DNA of 64,000 nucleotides. Origin: Rhizobium mongolense subsp. loessense (GTDB taxonomy: Bacteria; Pseudomonadota; Alphaproteobacteria; Rhizobiales; Rhizobiaceae). Each line of letters opens with the position of its first letter. The first letter of the stretch is position 1. The translations under genes were made by a program, and so were the position numbers. The notes beneath the pieces are model-generated. The model ran no database searches and had not been told where the DNA came from. It saw nothing but the letters and a program-made list of their open reading frames with translations. Positions 8,202 through 16,417 of the stretch are shown piece after piece. Location: contig NZ_FMTM01000017.1 of NCBI RefSeq assembly GCF_900099775.1, positions 32,868 to 96,867 on the forward strand, given 5' to 3'.

Positions 8202-8717
8202 ATGACTGCCATTGCCTCGCCTCTTTCCCGCCCGGTCGTTCTCTATTCGCTGTTCTTGGCGCTCGGCATGGCGATGGTCGTTGGAACTGCACTCGGCTTC
8301 CAGTACATCGGCGGCTATATTCCCTGTGCGCTCTGCCTGCTGCAGCGCCAGCCCTATTATTACGGCATTCCGATCGCGATCCTCGGTGCGCTCGCATCGT
8401 TCTTCGGTCTGCCGAACTGGGTCGCCCGTGCCCTGCTTCTGGCGGCGGGTATGCTGATGGTGGTCGGCGCCGGCATGGGTGTCTATCACGCAGGCGTCGA
8501 ATGGCATTTCTGGGCAGGGCCAGCGACCTGCTCGACCAGTGCAGGCGCCATGACGCAGAATGCCGGCGACCTGCTGACGGAACTCAATACAATTACCGGC
8601 CCGTCCTGCACGGATGCGGCGCTGCGCGTGCTCGGCCTTTCCTTTGCGGGCTGGAATGTGATTACGAGCCTGGTCCTTGCGGCCTTCGCTTTCGTGGGCG
8701 TCCGCAAATCGGCATAG
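8202..8717 (+). CDS. dsbB: Disulfide bond formation protein DsbB
   Basis: A 171-aa inner-membrane quinone reductase that reoxidises periplasmic DsbA and passes electrons to ubiquinone. Four transmembrane helices are visible. The first redox pair is Cys42-Ala-Leu-Cys45 (CALC) at the periplasmic end of helix 1, and the second pair lies in the second periplasmic loop (ATCS and GPSC). ATG 8202 follows GCGGAG by about 7 nt; an upstream in-frame extension overlaps the preceding gene and is rejected. It is probably co-transcribed with the YqaA-like gene. Confidence 0.9.
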   Translation: MTAIASPLSRPVVLYSLFLALGMAMVVGTALGFQYIGGYIPCALCLLQRQPYYYGIPIAILGALASFFGLPNWVARALLLAAGMLMVVGAGMGVYHAGVEWHFWAGPATCSTSAGAMTQNAGDLLTELNTITGPSCTDAALRVLGLSFAGWNVITSLVLAAFAFVGVRKSA

Positions 8718-8731
8718 GGAAATAGCGGCGA

Positions 8732-9289
8732 TCAGGGCTGCAGTTCGGTATCCCAGTAGAGATAGTCGAGCCAGCTGTCGTGCAGATAGTTCGGCGGAAA
8801 GAGCCGGCCGTTGTTGTGCAGGTCCTGCACGGTCGGCTGGTAGGGCTTCTGCGACGGGAACATGCCTGCCTGCTTCGGCAGCTTGCTGCCCTTTTTGAGA
8901 TTGCAGGGAGAGCAGGCCGCCACGACATTTTGCCAGGTCGTCTCGCCGCCATGGGCGCGCGGGATGACGTGGTCGAAGGTCAGATCGTCGTGCTCGCCGC
9001 AATACTGGCATTCGAATTTGTCGCGGAGAAAAACATTGAACCGGGTGAAGGCCGGGTTCCGCGAAGGCTGAACGTAGGTCTTGAGGCAGACGACGCTTGG
9101 AAGCCGCATCGAGAAGCTAGGCGAGGAAACCGAATGTTCGTATTCCGCAATGATATTTACACGGTCAAGGAAAACCGCCTTGATCGCGTCCTGCCAGGAC
9201 CAGAGCGACAAGGGATAATAACTCAAAGGCCGGTAGTCAGCGTTCAGGACGAGCGCCGGCAGGGCCTGGGGGGAGACTGCAATCGTCAA
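8732..9289 (-). CDS. HNH endonuclease
   Basis: A 185-aa protein of a common bacterial HNH family. The nuclease core spans about residues 85-135: CQYC (first zinc pair), LTFDHVIPRAHGG (catalytic His), then a WQNVVAACSPCN stretch with the Asn and second CxxC. The long N-terminal half (ALVLNADYRPLSYYPLSLWSWQ) is typical of the stand-alone chromosomal type rather than of homing or toxin HNH proteins. The biological role is not established; repair or phage defence is possible. It converges on dsbB with a 14-bp gap. Confidence 0.9.
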   Translation of the reverse strand: MTIAVSPQALPALVLNADYRPLSYYPLSLWSWQDAIKAVFLDRVNIIAEYEHSVSSPSFSMRLPSVVCLKTYVQPSRNPAFTRFNVFLRDKFECQYCGEHDDLTFDHVIPRAHGGETTWQNVVAACSPCNLKKGSKLPKQAGMFPSQKPYQPTVQDLHNNGRLFPPNYLHDSWLDYLYWDTELQP

Positions 9290-9400
9290 GGTACTCTCCT
9301 GAGCGATTCGGCATCTGCATCCTTATATTAGGCCGGTTGTGACAGCCTTGTGAAGCCCAATAAATTCAGTCAATAACGGCAATTCGATGAGCGTTGCCCA

Positions 9401-10045
9401 TCAGCCGACCGGCAGGAGCCCGCGACCGAGTTTTTGAGCATAGTAAGCCCAGAAAAGCCTTGCTGCGACAGATCTCCAGGGAGACCAGACCATGGCAAGC
9501 GAGGCGAGCACTTTCGCCTGCGGACGCTGTGCAAGACCAAAAGCTGCAGCGACGGCGTTCTGCAGTGCGACGTCTCCTGATGGGAAGACATCGGCGTGCC
9601 CGCCGCAAAACATCAAATAGACTTCCGCTGTCCACGGACCAACGCCCTTCAACGCCGTCAACTCGGCAAGCGCCTCTGCCGGCGGCCGCGAGGAAAGAAG
9701 AGCGAGATCAAGGCGGCCAGATACGACTGCTTCGGCGATGCCCGACAATGTCGTCGCCTTGGCACGCGACAGACCGAATTCCCGCCAGGCATCCGGTCGC
9801 AGTGCGACATAGTTTTCGGCCGTCAGCACTCCTTCGGCAAGCACCATGCGCCGCCAAATGGCATCGGCGCTTGCGCGCGAAACCATCTGCGAAACGATGA
9901 TATGGGCAAGGCCAGCAAAACCCGGCTCGTGAAGGCGCAGCGGGATCGGACCCGCCTCCTTCGCGATATCGGCGAGCCGCGGGTCGAGGAGAAACAAATG
10001 CTTCAGTCCCTCGCGGATATCCTCTTCGGTTCGAATGATCTGCAC
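9401..10045 (-). CDS. DNA-3-methyladenine glycosylase (AlkA-type HhH-GPD)
   Basis: A predicted 214-aa base-excision repair enzyme that removes alkylated purines. The helix-hairpin-helix reads LTALKGVGPWTAEVYLM, and the catalytic Asp follows in VFPSGDVALQNA, the GPD motif. An N-terminal FAGLAHIIVSQMVS helix completes the fold. I chose the GTG at 10045 (QIIRTEEDI) because GAGG precedes it by 5 nt. The longer ATG form (10093) would overlap the start of divergent gluQ and adds Ser/Asn-rich residues with no counterpart in the family. Confidence 0.88.
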   Translation of the reverse strand: MQIIRTEEDIREGLKHLFLLDPRLADIAKEAGPIPLRLHEPGFAGLAHIIVSQMVSRASADAIWRRMVLAEGVLTAENYVALRPDAWREFGLSRAKATTLSGIAEAVVSGRLDLALLSSRPPAEALAELTALKGVGPWTAEVYLMFCGGHADVFPSGDVALQNAVAAAFGLAQRPQAKVLASLAMVWSPWRSVAARLFWAYYAQKLGRGLLPVG

Positions 10046-10085
10046 GTTGCCTCGCGATGATTTCGAATTCGTGGCAGAAGAAAGC

Positions 10086-10967
10086 ATGACCACGACTCAG
10101 CGTCAAAAGCCCGTTTTCCGTTTTGCGCCCAGTCCCAACGGCCCGCTGCATCTCGGCCACGCCCTTTCGGCCTTCCTCAACCAGGATATGGCAGCAGCAA
10201 TGGACGGACGCCTACTGCTGCGCATCGAAGACATCGACCAGACACGTTGTACACCCGAATTCGAAGCAGGCATCTATGCCGATCTCGAATGGCTGGGCAT
10301 CGACTGGGAGAAGCCCGTCCGGCGACAATCCGACCATATCGCGGAATATCAGACAGCATTGCATGGTCTGATCGAGCGCGGATTAGTCTATCCTTCGTTT
10401 CTGACGCGCGGCGAGGTGAAAGCCAGAGTGTCCGCTTGCGAAGCCGGCGGCAATCCCTGGCCGCGCGATCCGGACGGTTCGCCGCACTATCCCTCCGACG
10501 ATCGCGATCGAAGTCAAGGCGAGCGGCGCAAGATGCTTGACTCAGGCCTGAAACACGCTTGGCGTCTGGACATGGGGCGGGCACTGCAGGCCACCGATCG
10601 TGTTTTATCCTGGAGCGAGACCGGCGACGGCGAGACCGGGGGGATTGCCGCCGATCCATCGGTGTGGGGAGACGTCGTTCTTTCGCGCTCAGATGCCCCC
10701 TCAAGCTATCACCTTTCGGTGGTTATCGATGACGCGCTGCAGGCCGTCACCCATATCGTGCGCGGGCTCGACCTCTTTCACGCAACGTCGGTCCACCGGC
10801 TGCTGCAGGTGCTCCTTGACCTGCCTCAGCCGGTCTACCACCATCATCGGCTGGTGACAGATGCAAAGAAACGCAAGCTCTCGAAAAGCGATGGCGATAC
10901 CGGGCTCGCGGATTTGCGTGGCAAGGGCCTATCGGCGGCCGATATCCGGAACCTTGTCGGTCTTTGA
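10086..10967 (+). CDS. gluQ: Glutamyl-Q tRNA(Asp) synthetase
   Basis: A 293-aa truncated glutamyl-tRNA synthetase paralogue. It activates glutamate and attaches it to the queuosine base of tRNA-Asp, and has no anticodon-binding domain. It shows the HIGH-like PNGPLHLGHA near residue 20, the LRIEDIDQTR active-site strand, and the KMSKS-like KLSKS near residue 270. The zinc-site Cys-x-Cys of the E. coli enzyme is absent: the equivalent position reads VYPSFLTRGEV. The ATG at 10086 starts just before the N-terminal strand FRFAPSPNG. Its last 39 bp overlap the convergent YihY gene. It links to the queuosine transporter at 37281. Confidence 0.93.
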   Translation: MTTTQRQKPVFRFAPSPNGPLHLGHALSAFLNQDMAAAMDGRLLLRIEDIDQTRCTPEFEAGIYADLEWLGIDWEKPVRRQSDHIAEYQTALHGLIERGLVYPSFLTRGEVKARVSACEAGGNPWPRDPDGSPHYPSDDRDRSQGERRKMLDSGLKHAWRLDMGRALQATDRVLSWSETGDGETGGIAADPSVWGDVVLSRSDAPSSYHLSVVIDDALQAVTHIVRGLDLFHATSVHRLLQVLLDLPQPVYHHHRLVTDAKKRKLSKSDGDTGLADLRGKGLSAADIRNLVGL

Positions 10968-11867
10968 AAGCTTGCTGCCCTGCCCGCTCAGAAAATTGCG
11001 GGCGAAGATGGCGCGCACACGAAATTTCATCAGCGCCGCATTGATTTCCGCGCCAATGATGAAGATCACGCCGACCATGTAGAGGAAGATCAGCACGACC
11101 ATCACCGATGCCAGACCCGCGTAGGTCGCTGTGTAATTCGCGAAAGTGGCGAGGTAAAAGGCGAAGATCAGCGCGCCGGCGAGCCAGAAAAGCAGTGTCA
11201 GCAAAACCCCAGGGATAACATCGTAAACCCGCCTGCGGCCGGCAGGCAGCCAGAGGTGAACGACGAGCAGACCGACCGTCAGCACGAAAAGCGTTCCGTA
11301 GATTCGCCAGCTGAAAACGATCTCGAGCGTATCGGCAAAGAGCGGAAACCACTGCCGCGCGTAATCGAGAGCGAGCGGCACGGCGACGAGCAGGATGCTG
11401 ATGGCGGCAAAAATGATGACCGCGATCAGCACGTAACCGAGGCTGGCCAGGCGCGTGAAATACCAAGGCCTCGTCTCCTGTACGCGATAGGCACGGTTGA
11501 GCGATATGCGCAGCGCCTCGACACCGTTCGAGGCGAAATAGGCGGCTGCCAGCACCGAGACCGTCAGCAGTCCGCCGCGCGGAATCGTCAGCACCTGCAG
11601 CACCTGGTCGGCCACGGGTTTGGCGATCGCTTCCGGCCAGGTGTCGAAAATGAGATGAACGGCCGTGGAGGAGAACTGATCGGCACCGAGGAAGTTTGCG
11701 AGCGTCGTGCCGAAGATCAAAAAAGGAAAAACCGCCAGCAGGATCGACAATGCGACATGGCTCGCCATCGCAAAACCGTCATCCTCGATTAGGTGGCAGA
11801 TCGCGTCGTAACCCACATCATAGAGCGTACGCACTATCTTCGGCATTCCACCCCCGGGCCTCGTCAT
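10929..11867 (-). CDS. YihY/virulence factor BrkB family membrane protein
   Basis: A predicted 312-aa inner-membrane protein with six helices. The signature ALSILLAVFPFLIF near the first helix, AAAYFASNGVEALRISLNRAY, and the final VMVVLIFLYMVGVIFIIGAEIN helix identify the family formerly annotated as RNase BN, which was later shown to be wrong. The start is uncertain among three in-frame ATGs (11903, 11867, 11846); 11867 avoids overlap with the SDR leader. The C-terminal tail is polar. Function unresolved; some members are thought to be transporters. Confidence 0.85.
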   Translation of the reverse strand: MTRPGGGMPKIVRTLYDVGYDAICHLIEDDGFAMASHVALSILLAVFPFLIFGTTLANFLGADQFSSTAVHLIFDTWPEAIAKPVADQVLQVLTIPRGGLLTVSVLAAAYFASNGVEALRISLNRAYRVQETRPWYFTRLASLGYVLIAVIIFAAISILLVAVPLALDYARQWFPLFADTLEIVFSWRIYGTLFVLTVGLLVVHLWLPAGRRRVYDVIPGVLLTLLFWLAGALIFAFYLATFANYTATYAGLASVMVVLIFLYMVGVIFIIGAEINAALMKFRVRAIFARNFLSGQGSKLSKTDKVPDIGRR

Positions 11868-11922
11868 TGTATCGTTGGTTCGAATATGGGAAATGAGTCC
11901 CAATTTGTACAGGAATCATTCC

Positions 11923-12756
11923 ATGGCGGAGCAGCGCACCATCATCGTTACCGGATGCTCATCCGGCATCGGTGCCTATTGCGCGCGAGCCCTGAAGACC
12001 GACGGCTGGCGCGTCTTTGCAGCGGTCAGAAAACACGCCGACCTCGAACCGCTTCAGGAGGAGGGCATCGAAGCCTTCCTGATGGACTATACGCGGTCGG
12101 ATACGATCGCTGATTTCGTTCGCGATGTAGCCGAGGCAAGCGGCGGGCGCATCGACGCAGTTTTCAACAACGGCGCCTACGGTCAGCCCGGCGCGGTCGA
12201 GGATTTAACGACCGACGTGCTGCGTGCGCAATTCGAAACGAATTTCTTCGGCTGGCACGAATTGACCCGGCAAATACTGCCGCTGATGCGAAGACGCGGC
12301 TCGGGCCGCATCGTACAATGCTCGTCCATTCTCGGCGTCGTGCCCTATCGTTTTCGCGGCGCCTACACCGCTTCGAAGTTTGCGCTCGAGGGGCTGAGCA
12401 TCACGCTGCGCATGGAACTTCAGGGCAGCGGCATCCACGTGTGCCTGATCGAACCGGGTCCGATTGCCTCGCGCTTTACCGCCAACGCGCTCGCGAAGTT
12501 CAAAGAACATGTCGACATCCGCAATTCGGTGCATGCGGCAGATTACCGCCGACAGCTCGCGCGTCTTGAAGGGACTGGCCCGAAGAATCGGCATAAGCTT
12601 CAACCTGACGCCGTCTATACTGTCTTGAAACACGCATTGAACTCGAACAATCCGAAGCCACATTATCCTGTAACGACACCGGCAAAACAGGGCATGTTCC
12701 TGAAGAGGCTGATTCCGGCGGACCTTTTTTATCGCCTGATGCGCTGGACCGATTAA
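11923..12756 (+). CDS. Short-chain dehydrogenase/reductase
   Basis: A predicted 277-aa NAD(P)-dependent oxidoreductase with a Rossmann fold. The cofactor motif TGCSSGIG is near the N-terminus, NNGAYGQPG replaces the usual NNAG motif, and the catalytic Ser (CSSILG) and YTASK follow. EPGPIASRF completes the core. ATG 11923 follows AGGA by 8 nt; the longer frame adds an implausible leader. The C-terminal extension (AKQGMFLKRLIPADLFYRLMRW) resembles that of SDRs annotated as retinol- or lipid-type. It is followed 19 bp later by the HIG1 gene. Confidence 0.9.
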   Translation: MAEQRTIIVTGCSSGIGAYCARALKTDGWRVFAAVRKHADLEPLQEEGIEAFLMDYTRSDTIADFVRDVAEASGGRIDAVFNNGAYGQPGAVEDLTTDVLRAQFETNFFGWHELTRQILPLMRRRGSGRIVQCSSILGVVPYRFRGAYTASKFALEGLSITLRMELQGSGIHVCLIEPGPIASRFTANALAKFKEHVDIRNSVHAADYRRQLARLEGTGPKNRHKLQPDAVYTVLKHALNSNNPKPHYPVTTPAKQGMFLKRLIPADLFYRLMRWTD

Positions 12757-12775
12757 TCAAGAAAGCCGACCTTCC

Positions 12776-12979
12776 ATGTCCACGGCCACCTATATTCTCG
12801 CAATCATCATCATGGGCCTCGTCGCAATCGTGTTGGTCCGCGGCCTCTTCAACATGATGAAGGGCGGCGACGCGAACACTTCCAACAAGCTGATGCAGCT
12901 CCGCGTATTGCTGCAGGCGATCGCTGTGATCCTGATCATGCTTACGCTCTGGCTGACAGGCGGCGGCCGCCCTAGTTAA
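12776..12979 (+). CDS. Twin transmembrane helix small protein (HIG1 domain)
   Basis: A 67-aa inner-membrane protein with two hydrophobic helices separated by a short basic loop. It follows the HIG1 pattern: a first helix from TYILAIIIMGLVAIVLVRGL, the loop NMMKGGDANTSNKLMQLRV, and a second helix ending LTLWLTGG. In mitochondria HIG1 proteins assist cytochrome oxidase assembly and supercomplexes; a similar respiratory role is inferred for bacterial ones. It sits in a same-strand run with the downstream adenosyltransferase (23-bp gap). Confidence 0.85.
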   Translation: MSTATYILAIIIMGLVAIVLVRGLFNMMKGGDANTSNKLMQLRVLLQAIAVILIMLTLWLTGGGRPS

Positions 12980-13002
12980 CGCCGGGAAGAGAGGGGATAG
13001 GC

Positions 13003-13581
13003 ATGGTAACACTCAACAAGATCTACACGAAGACCGGCGACGACGGCACGACTGCGCTCGTTTGCGGACCGCGCCGTCTCAAATACGACCTGCGCGTGGA
13101 AGCCTATGGCACGATCGACGAGGTCAACTCCGCAATTGGCGTCGCAAGACTGCACATGCAGGGCATGCCGGTTCTCGAACGAATGCTGACGCTGATCCAG
13201 AACGACCTCTTCGACCTCGGCGCTGACCTTGCGACACCCGACGACGGCAAGCCGCCGGCGCACGAGCCGTTGCGCATCATCGATACGCAGGTGGCGCGGA
13301 TCGAGAGCGAGATCGATGAACTGAATGCCGATCTGCAACCCTTGAAATCCTTTGTTCTGCCCGGCGGTCATTCGGCAGCTGCCTATCTTCATTTAGCGCG
13401 CACAATCGCGCGCCGCGCGGAAAGGCTGATGGTGGAACTCGCCCGCACGGAGGGCGAGATCGTCAGCGATGCCGCCCTGAAATATGTCAACCGGCTTTCG
13501 GACTTCCTCTTCGTTGCCGCGCGCCACGCGAATGACCGAGGCAACGCGGATGTGCTTTGGGTTCCTGGAAAAAACAGATAG
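13003..13581 (+). CDS. Cob(I)alamin adenosyltransferase, PduO type
   Basis: A 192-aa enzyme that transfers the adenosyl group of ATP to cob(I)alamin to make coenzyme B12. The N-terminal ATP loop TKTGDDGTTAL is diagnostic, followed by RVEAYGTIDEVNSAIG, FVLPGG and a final RLSDFLFVAAR helix with the active-site Arg. It starts at ATG 13003 right after the HIG1 gene and is followed 35 bp later by a rhomboid gene. With cobS and cobT elsewhere in the window, it points to an organism that makes and uses B12. Confidence 0.93.
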   Translation: MVTLNKIYTKTGDDGTTALVCGPRRLKYDLRVEAYGTIDEVNSAIGVARLHMQGMPVLERMLTLIQNDLFDLGADLATPDDGKPPAHEPLRIIDTQVARIESEIDELNADLQPLKSFVLPGGHSAAAYLHLARTIARRAERLMVELARTEGEIVSDAALKYVNRLSDFLFVAARHANDRGNADVLWVPGKNR

Positions 13582-13616
13582 GCTTCTCGCGGTCACGATA
13601 GCCAGGGGCAGGCTTT

Positions 13617-14384
13617 ATGTTCATACCGCTGCACGATGCCAATACGCTGAAGCACATCAAGGTCCAGTGGGTGACGCTGGGCTTGATCGGCATGAATGTC
13701 GCCGTCTGGCTTTTCACCGGCTTCTTCGCTCCGCAACAGACGGCTCAGGCGACATCGGTCGGCCTGGGCTACATACCGGCGGTCGCCTTTGACTATGCAA
13801 CACTTGCACCCGGCCTCGCGATTGTTCCCGAGCCGCTGACCTACATCACCCATGCCTTTGTGCATGCCGGCTTCTGGCACCTCGCTTCGAACATGATCTT
13901 CCTCTGGGTCTTCGGCGATAATGTCGAGGATGCCATGGGGCATCTCGGCTTCCTGATCTTTTATCTCGCTTGCGCCGCCTTCGGCGCGCTTTGCCATGGC
14001 CTGCTCGTGTCGGAATCGCAGGCGCCGCTGGTCGGCGCCTCAGGTGCGATCTCAGGGGTGGTTGCGGCCTATGTCATCCTTCACCCGCGCGTGAAAATCT
14101 GGGTGCTGGTCTTCTTCCGCGTTCCGTTGCCGCTTCCTGCCTTCGTGCCGCTGCTGCTTTGGATCGGCCAGCAGTTCTTCATGCTCTTTGTCGATCCGGA
14201 CGGCAATGTTTCCTGGGGCGCCCATGCCGGCGGTATCGTCGCCGGCGCCGTTCTCGTCTTCTTCATGCGCCGCAAGGGTGTGCCGCTATTCGACCGCAAG
14301 ATCGTCACTCCACGCGCCGTTTCCAGCACGCCGGCTGTAAGGCGGGCGGTCGTCGCCGCTGACGACGGGGCGCCTGGACACTGA
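13617..14384 (+). CDS. Rhomboid family intramembrane serine protease
   Basis: A 255-aa membrane protease. The catalytic Ser142 lies in GASGAISG and the partner His203 in WGAHAGGIVAG; the early HAGFWHLASNMIFLWVFG segment carries the conserved His/Asn of the active-site helix. Six transmembrane helices are predicted, followed by a polar C-terminal tail of about 40 residues. Substrates are unknown. It ends about 180 bp before etfB and no terminator is visible between them. Confidence 0.92.
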   Translation: MFIPLHDANTLKHIKVQWVTLGLIGMNVAVWLFTGFFAPQQTAQATSVGLGYIPAVAFDYATLAPGLAIVPEPLTYITHAFVHAGFWHLASNMIFLWVFGDNVEDAMGHLGFLIFYLACAAFGALCHGLLVSESQAPLVGASGAISGVVAAYVILHPRVKIWVLVFFRVPLPLPAFVPLLLWIGQQFFMLFVDPDGNVSWGAHAGGIVAGAVLVFFMRRKGVPLFDRKIVTPRAVSSTPAVRRAVVAADDGAPGH

Positions 14385-14404
14385 AAAACGCACCGCCTCA
14401 AATA

Positions 14405-14433
14405 TTGACGTGAACGTAAACGTCATATATTTG
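14405..14433 (+). promoter_or_regulatory. etfBA promoter overlapped by an ACGT-rich palindrome
   Basis: TTGACG (14405-14410) can act as a -35 with a weak -10 (TATTTG) 17 bp later. Between and over them lies TGACGTGAACGTAAACGTCA (14406-14425), an imperfect palindrome (16 of 20 positions) with three ACGT cores. Similar ACGT palindromes are known for MerR-family regulators of acyl-CoA and branched-chain amino-acid breakdown such as LiuR; that assignment is from memory and tentative. Confidence 0.5.
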
Positions 14434-14494
14434 CAGGCGCAATTTGTCTGTCTGCGACTGGCAAGCGTTGTGTTTGGAGGAAAAACGCGTATCC

Positions 14495-14602
14495 ATGTCG
14501 CCATTCGACAATCGGAGCGGCGCCGAAGCGCGCATTTTCTTGGCGAAAGAGTTGAAGGAAGGACCCCATGAAAATTCTGGTCCCCGTGAAGCGGGTGGTT
14601 GA
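14495..14602 (+). CDS. Possible 35-aa upstream ORF in the etfB leader
   Basis: An ATG at 14495 preceded by GGAGG opens a 35-codon frame (MSPFDNRSGAEARIF...) that overlaps the first 35 bp of etfB in another phase and stops at 14602. It could be a leader peptide coupling translation to etfB, or a chance frame. No homology is known to me. Confidence 0.2.
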   Translation: MSPFDNRSGAEARIFLAKELKEGPHENSGPREAGG

Positions 14603-15317
14603 TTACAATGTGAAGATCCGCGTCAAGCCGGATGGCACGGGCGTCGAGCTTGCCAACGTCAAGATGTCGATGAACCCGTTCGACGAGATCTCGGTTGAAG
14701 AGGCGCTCAGGCTGAAGGAAGCCGGCAAGGCTGAGGAAGTGGTCGTCGTGTCGATCGGTCCGGCCAAGGCCGAAGAGACGCTGAGGACGGCGCTCGCCAT
14801 GGGTGCCGACCGGGCGATCCTCATCGAGACCGACGAGCCGGTCGAGCCGCTTGCCGTTGCCAAGATCCTCAAGGGCGTGGCAGATGCCGAGAAGCCTGGC
14901 CTGATCATCGTCGGCAAGCAGGCGATCGACGACGATTCGAACCAGACCGGCCAGATGCTCGCGGCGCTCTTGGGCTCTGCCCAGGCAACCTTCGCCTCGA
15001 AGATCGAGATTGCCGACGGCAAGGCGACCGTCACCCGCGAAGTCGATGGCGGCCTGCAGACGATCGCCATCAAGCTGCCGGCCGTCGTCACCACCGACCT
15101 GCGCCTCAACGAGCCGCGCTATGCCTCGCTGCCGAACATCATGAAGGCGAAGAAGAAGCCGCTCGACAAGAAGGTTCCTGCCGACTTCGGCGTTTCCACC
15201 GCCCCGCGGCTGAAGGTGCTGAAGACCGAAGAGCCAAGCGGCCGCAAGGCAGGCGTCAAGGTCAAGTCGGTCGCCGAGCTCGTCGAGAAACTCAAGACCG
15301 AAGCCGGCGTCCTCTAA
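14568..15317 (+). CDS. etfB: Electron transfer flavoprotein beta subunit
   Basis: A 249-aa subunit of the FAD/AMP heterodimer that accepts electrons from acyl-CoA and other dehydrogenases and delivers them to ETF:ubiquinone oxidoreductase. It starts MKILVPVKRVVDYNVKIRVK, typical of group I EtfB. The AMP-binding core (GKQAIDDDSNQTGQMLAALL) and the recognition loop LRLNEPRYASLPNIMKAKKKP with its exposed Leu are both present. A GAAGGAAGG ribosome site precedes the ATG. It lies 21 bp before etfA in one operon. Confidence 0.97.
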   Translation: MKILVPVKRVVDYNVKIRVKPDGTGVELANVKMSMNPFDEISVEEALRLKEAGKAEEVVVVSIGPAKAEETLRTALAMGADRAILIETDEPVEPLAVAKILKGVADAEKPGLIIVGKQAIDDDSNQTGQMLAALLGSAQATFASKIEIADGKATVTREVDGGLQTIAIKLPAVVTTDLRLNEPRYASLPNIMKAKKKPLDKKVPADFGVSTAPRLKVLKTEEPSGRKAGVKVKSVAELVEKLKTEAGVL

Positions 15318-15338
15318 GGCGAGAAAGGAAATACGACC

Positions 15339-16268
15339 ATGGCCATTCTGCTTCTGGCTGACCACGACAATGCAAGCCTTTCCGACCAGACCGCCAAGGC
15401 GCTGACCGCAGCTCGCCAGATCGGCGGCGATGTCACCGTGCTGGTTGCCGGCAAGGGTGCCAAGGCTGCCGCCGATGCCGCTGCCAAGCTTTCCGGCGTT
15501 TCCAAGGTGCTGCTGGCCGAAAGCGACACGCTTGCCAACAATCTGGCCGAGCCGCTGGCCGACCTGATCGTTTCGCTGGCCGGCAGCTACGACACGATCA
15601 TTGCGGCTGCGACCTCGACCGGCAAGAACGTCGCTCCGCGCGTTGCCGCCCTGCTCGACGTGGCGCAGGTCTCGGAAATCATCGAAGTCGTCGCGCCCGA
15701 CACCTTCAAGCGGCCGATCTATGCCGGCAACGCCATCCAGACGGTGCAGGCAACCGACGCCAGACAAGTCATCACCGTGCGCACCGCCTCCTTCGCGGCT
15801 GCCGAGACCAGCGGTTCGGCTCCGGTCGAGGCAATCCCGGCCGTTTCCGATCCCGGGCTCTCAACCTTCGTCAAGGACGCCCTGTCGGCTTCCGACCGTC
15901 CGGAGCTGACCTCCGCCAAGATCATCATCTCCGGCGGCCGCGCACTTGGTTCGGCCGAGAAGTTCAAAGAAGTCATCCTGCCGCTCGCCGACAAGCTGGG
16001 AGCCGCCGTCGGTGCAAGCCGTGCGGCCGTCGATGCCGGCTACGCGCCGAACGACTGGCAGGTCGGCCAGACCGGCAAGGTGGTTGCCCCTGAACTCTAC
16101 ATCGCCTGCGGCATTTCCGGTGCCATCCAGCACCTTGCCGGCATGAAGGACTCGAAGGTGATTGTCGCCATCAACAAGGACGAGGAAGCCCCGATCTTCC
16201 AGGTCGCAGACTACGGTCTCGTCGCCGATCTCTTCGAGGCCTTGCCGGAACTGCAGAAAGCTCTTTAA
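15339..16268 (+). CDS. etfA: Electron transfer flavoprotein alpha subunit
   Basis: A 309-aa partner of EtfB. The C-terminal FAD-binding half shows SGGRALGS, VGASRAAVDAGY, QVGQTGKVVAPELYIACGISGAIQHLAGM and IVAINKDEEAPIFQVADYGLVAD, all diagnostic. The N-terminal half is the pseudo-symmetric domain III. Translation probably follows etfB directly. A strong terminator lies 69 bp after the stop, so the transcript likely ends before the 3-hydroxybutyryl-CoA dehydrogenase gene or is attenuated there. Confidence 0.97.
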   Translation: MAILLLADHDNASLSDQTAKALTAARQIGGDVTVLVAGKGAKAAADAAAKLSGVSKVLLAESDTLANNLAEPLADLIVSLAGSYDTIIAAATSTGKNVAPRVAALLDVAQVSEIIEVVAPDTFKRPIYAGNAIQTVQATDARQVITVRTASFAAAETSGSAPVEAIPAVSDPGLSTFVKDALSASDRPELTSAKIIISGGRALGSAEKFKEVILPLADKLGAAVGASRAAVDAGYAPNDWQVGQTGKVVAPELYIACGISGAIQHLAGMKDSKVIVAINKDEEAPIFQVADYGLVADLFEALPELQKAL

Positions 16269-16336
16269 TCGGGCAGAATGCCAGCTTTTCGCACTTGCGA
16301 ATGACTGGAAAATTATCTCTTATGGGGCTACTACTG

Positions 16337-16370
16337 CTGCCGGGCGATCATTTTGCCCGGCAGTTTCATT
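16337..16370 (+). terminator. Rho-independent terminator after etfA
   Basis: CTGCCGGGC (16337-16345) pairs perfectly with GCCCGGCAG (16355-16363) around a 9-nt loop, followed by TTTCATT. Confidence 0.75.
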
Positions 16371-16417
16371 AGAAGAAAAATACGGGCGGAGCGGGCGGCT
16401 GCCACGGGGGTTTGGAG

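Noticed and set aside
14286..15767. A 493-codon minus-strand frame opposite etfB
   Set aside because: Shadow of etfB/etfA; Gly/Arg/Asp-rich composition without domains.
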